A program made the position numbers and the translations under genes. This document shows, piece after piece, positions 45,883-55,726 of a stretch of DNA of 64,000 bases; position 1 is the stretch's first letter; each line of letters starts with the position of its first letter. Below the pieces are notes generated by a model. The model ran no database searches. It saw only the letters and a program-made list of their open reading frames with translations, and was not told where the DNA came from. Source of the DNA: Thinopyrum elongatum (lineage: Eukaryota > Streptophyta > Magnoliopsida > Poales > Poaceae); NCBI GenBank assembly GCA_011799875.1, contig CM022301.1, positions 327,936,929-328,000,928 on the forward strand. The letters are read 5' to 3'.

Positions 45883-47374
45883 TGATACGTCTCCATCATA
45901 TCTATAATTTTTGATTGTTTCATGCCAATATTATACAACTTTCACATATTTTGGCAACTTTTTATATGATTTATTGGACTAACCTATTGATCCAGTGCCC
46001 AGTGTCAGTTCCTGTTTTTTGCATGTTTTTTGTATCACAGAAAATCCATATCAAACGAAGTCCAAACGCGATAAAAATTTACGGAGAATTATTTTGGAAT
46101 TTATGTGATTTTTGGGAGGTGGAATCAAGGCAAACGGGGGCCCACAGTGCCCACAACCCACCAGGGCGCGCCCCAGGCACCAGGCGCGCCCTGGTGTCTT
46201 ATGCCCTCCTCGAACGTTGGTTGGAGCCCTTCTTCTGGTGCAAGAAAGATATTTTATGGAAAAAAATCTTGTTAAAATCTCAGCGCAATCGGAGTTACGG
46301 ATCTCTGAGAATTTAAGAAACGGTGAAGGGCCAGATCTGGGGAACGCGAAACAGAAGAGAACAGCGAGGGAGATCCAATCTCGGAGGGGCTCCCGCCCCT
46401 CCGCCACCATGGAGGCCATGGACCAGAGGGGGAACTCTCCTCCCATCTAGGGGGGAGGCCAAGGAAGAAGAAGAAGGAGGGGGCTCTCTCCCCCTCTCTC
46501 CCGGTGGCGCCGGAGTGCCGCCGGGGCTAGGATCGTGACGGCGATCTACATCAACAATCTTGTTATCATCTACAACAACCTTCTCCCCCTCTATGCAGCG
46601 GTGTAACACCTCTTCTCCCCGCTGTAATCTCTACTTAAACATGGTGCTCAACTCCATATATTATTTCCCAATGATATTTGGCTATCTTATGATGTTTGAG
46701 TAGATCCGTTTTGTCCTGTGGGTTAATCATGATCTTGGTTGGTATGATTATATATTTTATTTATGGTGCTGTCCTACGGTGCCCTCCATCTCGCGCAAAC
46801 GTGAGGGGCCCTCGCTGTAGGGTGTTGCAATATTGTCATGATTCGCTTATGGTGGGTTGCGAGAGTGACAGAAGCTTAAACCCGAGTAAGTGGGTTGTTG
46901 CGTATGGGAGTAAAGAGGACTTGATACTTAATGCTATGGTTGGGTTTCATGACCTTAATGATCTTTAGTAGTTGCGGATGCTTGCTAGAGTTCCAATCAT
47001 AAGTGCATATGATCCAAGTAGAGAAAGTATGTTAGCTCATGCCTCTCCCTCATATAAAATTACAAGAATGATTACCGGTACTTGTTATCGATTGCCTAGG
47101 GACAAATGACTTTCTTGTTGACAAAAGCTATCCACTTTTATTACCTTGCAATTTATTCGTAGTTTTTATTCTTGCAAAGTACTCGTAGTTTTATTCTTGC
47201 AAAATAGTTTCATACTTATTCTAGGTAAAGCAAACGTTAAAGTGTGCGTAGAGTTGTATCGGTGGTCGATAGAACTTGAGGGATTATTTGTTCTGCCTTT
47301 AGCTCCTCGTTGGGTTCGACACTCTTATTTATCGAAGAAGGCTACAAACGATCCCCTATACTTGTGGGTTATCA
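45883..47374 (+). repeat. C first LTR
   Basis: 1492 bp, TGATACGTCT...GGGTTATCA. Palindromic GGCGCGCC pair at 46140-46205. It contains a purine-rich GAAGAAGAAGAAGG tract near 46463. A 90-codon frame at 46696 recurs in the other LTR and is not taken as a gene. Confidence 0.92.
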
Positions 47375-47385
47375 AGACCTTTTTC

Positions 47386-47404
47386 TGGCGCCGTTGCCGG
47401 GGAG
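47386..47404 (+). other. C first primer-binding site (tRNA-Asp)
   Basis: TGGCGCCGTTGCCGGGGAG, exact match to the tRNA-Asp complement, eleven bases after the LTR. Confidence 0.9.
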
Positions 47405-47498
47405 CAATAGCGTGGGGTGAATATTCTCGTGTGTGCTTGTTTGCTCTATCACTAAGTAGTTTTTATTTCCTGTTCTAAGTTGTTCTCTATCTTTAGTT

Positions 47499-48848
47499 AT
47501 GGATATGGAACACGAAACACCAAAAAAATTAGTGGTACTTGCTACTCATGGAGATGGGGAACCTCCTAAAACCCTCGATGCTCGTTATGTGAAAAATATT
47601 ACGCACTACTATGATAATCCTGAGAAAACCCCATTCAACTTGATAATGGGAGTAACATTGGATCAACGTGAATACTTTAGGGATTATCGCTTCACACAAA
47701 AAGGGAAACTTTTATGGGATCAAATTGATATGTTGCATTGGTATGCTTGGGATTTATGCCAGAGATATGATTATACTTGTTGCTCTAGGATGAATGCTCC
47801 ACATCTTCCCTTTTCATGCAAATTTAATGACAATGAAACCTTAGCTTCTTATGTTAATGGTAGATATGATTACTATGATGTGGAACGAATAGAAGAATTT
47901 GTTGCTTTTAAGGGTGCTTATGAAATTGAATCTTTGTTTGAAAAGTTTGAAGATTTTGATGATTCAGTTTATAGATCTGAAAATTTTGCTATCCTTAAAT
48001 ATTGCTATGACAATTATAAATTCAATTACAATATTGATGTATTTATTGAGAAAGTCTTCGCTGTCCAAGAAGAGACTAATATTTGGCAGGAGTCTATGGA
48101 AGAAGAAATTGATGAAACTGTGAGCTCCTTGGATGAAAAAGATGATGAGGAGAGCGAAGAACAAGTGGAGGAAGAGCGGATTGATCACCCGTGCCCACCT
48201 TCTAATGAGAGTAACTCTTCAACTCATACATTGTTTAATGCCCCTTCATTCTTACCGAAGGATGAATGCTATGATAATTGCTATGATCCCGTTGATTCGT
48301 TTGAAATATCCCTTTTTGATGAACTTGATGCTTGCTATGCTTGTGGCCAAGATGCCAATATGAATTATGCTTATGGAGATGAACTTGCTATTGTCCCTTA
48401 TGTTAAAAATGAAATTGTTGCTATGGCACCCACACATGATAGTCCTATTATCTTTTTGAATTCTCCCAACTACACTATATTGGAGAAGTTTGCACTTATT
48501 AAGGATTACATTGATGGGTTGCCTTTTAGCGTTGCACATGATGATTTTGATGAATGTAATATGCATGTTCTTGCTGCTCCTACTTGGAATTATTATGAGA
48601 GAGGAACTACATCTCCGCCTCTCTATGTTTCCAACACGAAAAAATTGCAAGAAACTGCTTATGCTATGTATTGGCCTTTACTTGATGTGCACAAATTGTT
48701 TTTGTATGACATGCCGATGCATAGGAAGGGAGTTAGACTTCGTCATTGCATGATTTATGTTGCTTTGTGCTCACTACTAAATGCCAAATCATTGTTAATT
48801 AAAATTGGCTTTGATATACCTTGGGATCCGGGTGGATTCATTACTTGA
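47499..48848 (+). CDS. ORF of element C, unknown protein (449 aa)
   Basis: One intact frame from MDMEHETPKK to a TGA at 48848, 95 bp after the primer site. No gag, protease or pol motif is recognised. Residues about 1-190 are rich in aromatic and acidic residues; about 195-235 are strongly acidic (EEEIDETVSSLDEKDDEESE); a Cys/Tyr/Asp-rich part follows. The C-terminus has NYYERGT (about residue 364) and HKLFLYDMPMHRKGVRLRHC (about 396-415), also found in the W family ORF at 7208-7390. A second copy in the adjacent unit has two stops. Intactness in an otherwise non-coding element suggests past selection; function unknown. Confidence 0.68.
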   Translation: MDMEHETPKKLVVLATHGDGEPPKTLDARYVKNITHYYDNPEKTPFNLIMGVTLDQREYFRDYRFTQKGKLLWDQIDMLHWYAWDLCQRYDYTCCSRMNAPHLPFSCKFNDNETLASYVNGRYDYYDVERIEEFVAFKGAYEIESLFEKFEDFDDSVYRSENFAILKYCYDNYKFNYNIDVFIEKVFAVQEETNIWQESMEEEIDETVSSLDEKDDEESEEQVEEERIDHPCPPSNESNSSTHTLFNAPSFLPKDECYDNCYDPVDSFEISLFDELDACYACGQDANMNYAYGDELAIVPYVKNEIVAMAPTHDSPIIFLNSPNYTILEKFALIKDYIDGLPFSVAHDDFDECNMHVLAAPTWNYYERGTTSPPLYVSNTKKLQETAYAMYWPLLDVHKLFLYDMPMHRKGVRLRHCMIYVALCSLLNAKSLLIKIGFDIPWDPGGFIT

Positions 48849-49641
48849 GCACTTTATGCCTAGCTTAATGGCTTTAAAGAAAGCGCTGCCAAGAAGTCAA
48901 CCCAGAAGTTTTAGAGAGTCATTTATTTCTATTGAGTGCTTTTATGAAGTTTAAAAACAAAAAAAATATAGAGGGGAACTTAGAACTTCACTAAAAGAGA
49001 AGCGATTGAAAGGTGATGCATTGGAGAAGTGAGGGTCGACCTTGAACACTTGTGTTCATGCTCATGGAAACAATGTAAATTTTTCATTAATATCCTCACA
49101 AAAATAATTATCCCCTTGTACAAATCCATTGTATTATAAAAATAATGTGCCAAATTTTGCCTTTAGGATGATTAGATTGCTTGTTGGTATGTGCGGTGCA
49201 GAAACAGAAACTTTGGCTGTAGTGCGCGATTTTAATTCTTTTACTGGAATGTCAAAAGCTTCTGAAACTTTTTGCAAAGTCTTTCTATACAAATTTTTTA
49301 TTTTTTACTAATTTTTCAGAATTTTTGGAGTACCAGAAGTATGGTAGGTGTTCAGATTGCTACAGACTGTCCTGTTTAACACAGATTCTGTTTTTGATGC
49401 CTTGTTTTGCTTGTTTTGATGAAACTATCGATTCTATCAGTGGTATAAGCCATGGAGAAGTTATATTACAGTAGCTAAAATGCAAAAAAAATATGAATTG
49501 GTTTGCAACAGTACTTAGAGTAATGATTTGCTTTATTATACTAACGGATCTTACCGAGCTTTCTGTTGAGTTTTGTGTGGATGAAGTGATCAAAGATCGA
49601 GGAGGTCTCGATGTGGGGAGAAGGAGTAGAGGCAAGAGATA

Positions 49642-49748
49642 AAGCTTGGGGATGCCCAAGGCACCCCAAGTAAATATTCAAGGAGACTCAAGCGTCTAAG
49701 CTTGGGGATGCCCCGGAAGGCATCCCATCTTTCTTCAACAAGTATCGG
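49642..49748 (+). promoter_or_regulatory. Double hairpin module of C
   Basis: Arms GGGGATGCCCAAGGCACCCC and GGGGATGCC / GGCATCCCA, each preceded by AAGCTT, ending AGTATCGGT. Same layout as in W1 and G. The second unit of C is cut before this point. Confidence 0.7.
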
Positions 49749-51029
49749 TATGTTTTCGTCTTCGTTTCGTTCATGTGATATGTGTGAATCTTGGAGCGTC
49801 TTTTGTGTTTATTTTTCACTTTTCTTTTATGCACCATGCTGCTATGAGATAGTCCATGGTTAATTTATAGAATGCTCATTGCACTTCACTTATATCTTTT
49901 GAGTATGGCTTTATAGAATGCTTCATGTGCTTCACTTATATCATTTGAAGTTTGGATTGCATGTTTCTCTTCACATAGAAAACCGTTATTTGTAGAATGC
50001 TCGTTTGCTTCACTTATACTTATTAGAGCATGGTATTTTGTAGAAAGAATTAAACTCTCATGCTTCACTTATATCAATTTAGGGAGTCAACAGGAATTGG
50101 TCAATTGCATGGTTAGTCATAAAATCCTACATAAAACTTATGGATCACTGAATATGATATGTTTGATTCCTTGAAATAGTTTTGCGATATAGAGATGGTA
50201 ATATGTGGGAGGTACTAGTAAACGGTTCTGATTAGTAAGAATATTGGTGTTAAGGTTTGTGATTCCCAAAGCATGCACGTATAGTCTCTCGTTATGCTAT
50301 GAAGTTGGAGCATGAATTATTATTGATTGTCTTCCTTATGAGTGGCGGTCGGGGACGAGAGATGGTCTTCTCCTACCAATCTATCCCCCTAGGGGCATGC
50401 GTAGTAGTACTTTGCTTCAAGGGCTAATAAACTTTTGCAATAATTATATGAGTTCTTTATGAATAATGTGAGTCCATGGATTATACGCACTCTTACCTTT
50501 CCGCAATTTGCTAGCCTCTACGGTACCGTGCATTGCCCTTTCTCACCTCGAGAGTCGGTGCAAACTTCGCCGGTGCATCCAAACCCCATGATATGATACG
50601 CTCTATCACACATAAGCCTTATTATATCTTCCTCAAAACAGCCACCATACCTACCTATTATGGCCTTTCCATAGCCATTCCGAGATATATTGCCATGCAA
50701 CTTCCACCGCTTTTGTTTTGATGACTTGAGCATTCATTGTCATATTGCTTTGCATGACCATATAGCTGACATAGCAGTTGTGGCTCAGCCACCATTCATC
50801 ATTATTCATACATGTTACGCTAGATCATTGCACATCCTGGTACATTGCCAGAGGCATTCATATAGTGTCATACTTTGTTATAGGTATCGAGTTGTAATTT
50901 TTATTTCTTTTGAGTTATAAGTAAATAGAAGTGTGATGATCATCATTATTCATTATTAGAGCATGTCCCAGTGAGGAAAGGATGATGGAGACTATGATTC
51001 CCCCACAAGTCGGGATGAGACTCCGGACA

Positions 51030-51106
51030 ATGAGAGAAAAAGAAAAGAAAAAAAGGAAAAAAAGAAGAAAAAAAAAAAGAAAAAAAAGAAAAAAGAAAGA
51101 GAGAGA
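51030..51106 (+). repeat. Pure purine tract of about 77 bp
   Basis: Only A and G (GAAAAAGAAAAGAAAAAAAG and similar) from about 51030 to 51106. Long purine mirror-like tracts can form triplex DNA or act as extra plus-strand primers; neither is shown here. Confidence 0.85.
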
Positions 51107-51806
51107 AGGGGCATGCTAGTTCCACACTTGTGCTTCAAAGTAGCACCATGTTTTTCATATAGAGAGTCTCCTATGTTGCCACTTTCATATACTAGTGGGA
51201 ATTTTTCATTATAGGATTAGATGCACACCCACTTAGTTTTCATATTGAGCTTTCATACACTTATAGCTCTTAGTGCATTCGTTGCATGGCAATCCCTACT
51301 CCTCACGTTGATATCAATTGATGGGCATCTCCATAGCTCGTTGATTATCCGCGTTGATGTGAGACTTTCTTACTTTTTTGTCTTCTCTATATTTACCCCT
51401 ATCATCATACTCTATTCCACCCGTAGTGCTATATCCATGGCTTGCGCTCATGTATTGTGTGAGGGTTGAAAAAGCTGAAGCGCGTTAAAAAGTATGAACC
51501 AATTGCTCGGCTTGTCATCGGGGTTGTGCATGATAAATACTTTATGTTAAGAAGACAGAGCATGACAAGACTATATGATTTTGTAGGGATAGCTTTCTTT
51601 AGCATTGATATTTTGAAAGACATGATTGTTTGTTGGGATGCCTGAGTATTGATGTCTTTATGTCAAATTATAGACTATTGCTTTGAATCACTCTTGTCTT
51701 AATATTCATGCTATGATTAGACATATGATCAAGTTTATGCTAGGTAGCATTCCACATCAAAAATTATCTTTTTTATCATTTACCTACTCGAGGACGAGCA
51801 GGAATT

Positions 51807-51820
51807 AAGCTTGGGGATGC
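51807..51820 (+). other. C polypurine tract
   Basis: AAGCTTGGGGATGC before the second LTR, preceded by CTACTCGAGGACGAGCAGG, as in W1 and G. Confidence 0.85.
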
Positions 51821-53314
51821 TGATACGTCTCCGCCGTATCTATAATTTTTGATTGTTTCATGCCAATATTATACAACTTTCACATATTTTTGGCAAATTT
51901 TTATATGATTTATTGGACAAACCTATTGATCCAATGCCTAGTGCCAGTTCCTGTTTTTTGCATGTTTTTTGTATCACAGAAAATCCAAATCAAACGAAGT
52001 CCAAACGCGATAAAAAATTACGGAGAATTATTTTGGAATTTATGTGATTTTTGGGAGGTGGAATCAACGCAAACGGGGGGCCCACAGTGCCCAGAACTCA
52101 CCAGGGCGCGCCCCAGGCCCCAGGCACACCCTGGTGTCTTGTGCCCTCCTCGAACATCGGTTGGAGCCCTTCTTCTGGCGCAAGAAAGATATTTTATGGA
52201 AAAAAATCTTGTTAAAATCTCAGCGCAATCGGAGTTACGGATCTCCGAGAATTTAAGAAACGGTGAAGGGCCAGATCTGGGGAACGCGAAACAGAAGAGA
52301 ACAGCAAGGGAGATCCAATCTCGGAGGAGCTCCCGCCCCTCCGCCGCCATGGAGGCCATGGACCAGAGGGGGAACTCTCCTCCCATCTAGGGGGGAGGCC
52401 AAGGAAGAAGAAGAAGGAGGGGGATCTCTCCCCCTCTCTCCCGGTGGCGCCGGAGTGCCGCCGGGGCTAGGATCGTGACGGCGATCTACATCAACAATCT
52501 TGCTATCATCTACAACAACCTTCTCCCCCTCTATGCAGCGGTGTAACACCTCTTCTCCCCGCTGTAATCTCTACTTAAACATGGTGCTCAACTCCATATA
52601 TTATTTCCCAATGATATTTGGCTATCTTATGATGTTTGAGTAGATCCGTTTTGTCCTGTGGGTTAATCATGATCTTGGTTGGTATGATTATATATTTTAT
52701 TTATGGTGCTGTCCTACGGTGCCCTCCGTCTCGCGCAAACGTGAGGGGCCCTCGCTGTAGGGTGTTGCAATATTGTCATGATTCGCTTATGGTGGGTTGC
52801 GAGAGTGACAGAAGCTTAAACCCGAGTAAGTGGGTTGTTGCGTATGGGAGTAAAGAGGACTTGATACTTAATGCTATGGTTGGGTTTCATGACCTTAATG
52901 ATCTTTAGTAGTTGCGGATGCTTGCTAGAGTTCCAATCATAAGTGCATATGATCCAAGTAGAGAAAGTATGTTAGCTCATGCCTCTCCCTCATATAAAAT
53001 TACAAGAATGATTACCGGTACTTGTTATCGATTGCCTAGGGACAAATGACTTTCTTGTTGACAAAAGCTATCCACTTTTATTACCTTGCAATTTATTCAT
53101 AGTTTTTATTCTTGCAAATTACTCGTAGTTTTATTCTTGAAAAATAGTTTCATACTTGTTCTAGGTAAAGCAAACATTAAAGTGTGCGTAGAGTTGTATC
53201 GGTGGTCGATAGAACTTGAGGGAATATTTGTTCTGCCTTTAGCTCCTCGTTGGGTTCGACACTCTTATTTATCAAAGAAGGCTACAAACGATCCCCTATA
53301 CTTGTGGGTTATCA
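51821..53314 (+). repeat. C second LTR
   Basis: 1494 bp, nearly identical to the first LTR. It is both the 3' LTR of the first unit and the 5' LTR of the second. Palindrome at 52080-52147. Confidence 0.92.
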
Positions 53315-53325
53315 AGAACTTTTTC

Positions 53326-53344
53326 TGGCGCCGTTGCCGAGGAG
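53326..53344 (+). other. C second primer-binding site
   Basis: TGGCGCCGTTGCCGAGGAG, one mismatch to the tRNA-Asp complement. A primer site after the second LTR proves that the LTR is followed by a 5' internal end, not by flanking DNA. Confidence 0.9.
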
Positions 53345-53438
53345 CAATAGCGTGGGGTGAATATTCTCGTGTGTGCTTGTTTGCTCTATCACTAAGTAGT
53401 TTTTATTTCCTGTTCTAAGTTGTTCTCCATCTTTAGTT

Positions 53439-54788
53439 ATGGATATGGAACATGAAACACCAAAAAAATTAGTGGTACTTGCTACTCATGGAGATGGGGA
53501 ACCTCCTAAAACCCTCGATGCTCGTTATGTGAAAAATATTATGCACTACTATGATAATCCTGAGAAAACCCCATTCAACTTGATAATGGGAGTACCGTTG
53601 GATCAACATGAATACTTTAGGGATTATCGCTTGACACAAAAAGGGAAACTTTTATAGGATCAAATTGATATGTTGCATTGGTATTCTTGGGATTTATGCT
53701 AGAGATATGATTATACTTGTTGCTCTAGGATGAATGCTCCACATCTTCCCTTTTCATGCAAATTTATTGACAATGAAACCTTAGCTTCTTATGCTAATGG
53801 TAGATATGATTACTATGATGTGGAACGAATAGAAGAATTTGTTGCTTTTAAGGGTGCTTATGAAATTGAATCTTTGTTTGAAAAGTTTGAAGATTTTGAT
53901 GATTCAGTTTATAGACCTGAAAATTTTGCTAACCTTAAATATTGCTATGACAATTATAAATTCAATTACGATATTGATGTATTTATTGAGAAAGTCTCCG
54001 TTGTCCAAGAAGAGACTAATATTTTGCAGGAGTCTATGGAAGAAGAAATTGATGAAACTATGAGCTCCTTGGATGAAAAAGATGATGAGGAGAGCGAAGA
54101 ACAAGCGGAGGAAGAGCGGATTGATCACCCGTGCCCACCTTCTAATGAGAGTAACTCTTCAACTCATACATTGTTTAATGCCCCTTCGTTCTTACCGAAG
54201 GATGAATGCTATGATAATTGCTATGATCCCGTTGATTCGTTTGAAATATCCCTTTTTGATGAACTTGATGCTTGCTATGCTTGTGGCCAAGATGCCAATA
54301 TGAATTATGCTTATGGAGATGAACTTGCTATTGTCCCTTATGTTAAAAATGAAATTGTTGCTATGGCACCCACACATGATAGTCCTATTATCATTTTGAA
54401 TTCTCCCAACTACACTATATTGGAGAAGTTTGCACTTATTAAGGATTACATTGATGGGTTGCCTTTTAGCGTTGCACATGATGATTTTGATGAATGTAAT
54501 ATGCATGTGCTTGCTGCTCCTACTTGCAATTATTATAAGAGAGGAACTACATCTCCGCCTCTCTATGTTTCCAACACGAAAAAATTGCCAGAAACTGCTT
54601 ATGCTATGTATTGGCCTTTACTTGATGTGCACGAATTGTTCTTGTATGACATGCCGATGCATAGGAAGAGAGTTAGACTTCGTCATTGCATGATTTATGT
54701 TGCTTTGTGCTCACTACTAAATGCCAAATCATTGTTAATTAAAATTGGCTTTGATATACCTTGGGATCCGGGTGGATTCATTACTTGA
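53439..54788 (+). pseudogene. Second copy of C ORF, two stop codons
   Basis: Same length and nearly the same sequence as 47499-48848, but with TAG at 53655-53657 (Trp in the first copy) and TAG at 53700-53702 (Gln in the first copy). The remaining 352 codons from 53730 stay open to 54788. Both changes are single transitions. 54789-55305 is non-coding, matching 48849-49368. Confidence 0.88.
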
Positions 54789-55305
54789 GCACTTTATGCC
54801 TAGCTTAATGGCTTTAAAGAAAGCGCTGCCAGGGAGACAACCCGGAAGTTTTAGAGAGTCATTTATTTCTATTGAGTGCTTTTATGAAGTTTAAAAACAA
54901 AAAAAATATAGAGGGGAACTTAGAACTTCACTAAAAGATAAGCGATTGAAAGGTGATGCATTGGAGAAGTGAGGGTCGACCTTGAACACTTGTGTTCATG
55001 CTCATGGAAACAATGTAAATTTTTCATTAATATCCTCACAAAAATAATTATCCTCTTGTACAAATCCATTGTATTATAAAAATAATGTGCCAAGATTTGC
55101 CTTTAGGATGATTAGATTGCTTGTTGGTATGTGCGGTGCAGAAACAGAAACTTTGGCTGTAGTGCGCGATTTTAATTTTTTTACTGGAACGCCAAAAGCT
55201 TCTGACATTTTTTGCACAGTCTTGATATACAATTTTTTTATTTTTTCCTAATTTTTCAGAATTTTTGGAGTACCAGAAGTATGGTAGGTGTTCATATTGC
55301 TACAG

Positions 55306-55721
55306 ACTGTTTTATTAAATGTTAGGTCACCATTACACTTTTGTAAAATGTGAGACTTAGCTCGTAAACTGCAGTGAAATATCTAGCATTGTTATAAAAA
55401 GGTTTTGAGTCCATATCATTTAATTTTGATTTTATTTAATTATAAATGAATTAAATACTTTTGTATTATTGCTGTTAGAGTCACTTAATTAATTTAGAAA
55501 ATGTTGATTACAATTTTAGAATTGTCTCTGAATTATTTGCTATTTAATGAACATTTTAGTTTCCAATTTGGAACAACTTATATTTCCAATTTAATTTAAC
55601 TTGAAGTTTGAATTAGGAGTTGAAATGCAATATGATGCAAATGATGTTTAGGCACAGTTGAACTTGCTGACATGGCATTAACTAAGGGTGATCATTGTGG
55701 TTAATCACATGGGGTGTTACA
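55306..55721 (-). repeat. B 5' LTR, remaining end after deletion
   Basis: Matches 38199-38614 of the other LTR, ending GGGGTGTTACA at 55721 next to ATGAC. The equivalent of 35955-38198 (about 2.2 kb including the GC-rich core) is missing. The junction with C shares ACTGT. Confidence 0.92.
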
Positions 55722-55726
55722 ATGAC

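Larger units (their letters stand above)
48849..51806 (+). other. C non-coding internal region
   Basis: Blocks shared with W1 and G in the same order: AAAGCGCTGCC box (48882), GTGCCAAATTTTGCC (49147), CTAATTTTTCAGAA (49309), TACTAACGGATCTTACC (49539), double hairpin (49642-49748), CTTCACTTATATCTTTTGAG repeats (49882-50080), CCACCATACCTACCTAT (50642). It also holds a long purine tract (51030-51106). No gene seen. Confidence 0.75.
45883..55305 (+). mobile_element. C, non-autonomous Athila-like element, LTR-internal-LTR-partial internal array
   Basis: LTR (45883-47374), internal (47375-51820), LTR (51821-53314), then a second primer site and internal region (53315-55305) that stops at a deletion junction inside B LTR. 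The two internal regions and the two LTRs are nearly identical. This is what remains of a three-LTR tandem made by recombination between copies. It has tRNA-Asp primer sites and one ORF of unknown function per unit; no pol. Confidence 0.88.
34560..55721 (-). mobile_element. B, chromodomain gypsy element (chromovirus, Tekay-like)
   Basis: Minus-strand element with target duplication ATGAC (34555-34559, 55722-55726), inserted in E pol. Left (3') LTR 34560-38614; internal 38615-44488; right (5') LTR 44489-45882 plus 55306-55721, interrupted by C and lacking about 2.2 kb. The integrase ends in a chromodomain and the primer site matches initiator tRNA-Met, both typical of chromoviruses. An additional ORF lies upstream of gag. 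Several stops inactivate it. Confidence 0.93.

Noticed and set aside
46696..46968. A 90-codon frame repeated exactly at 52636-52908.
   Set aside because: Repetition is explained by the two LTRs of C; it has no motif and lies across LTR sequence.
51030..51106. Poly(A)-like tail of a LINE or SINE.
   Set aside because: The tract is mixed A/G, lies in the middle of C internal sequence and has no target duplication or element upstream.
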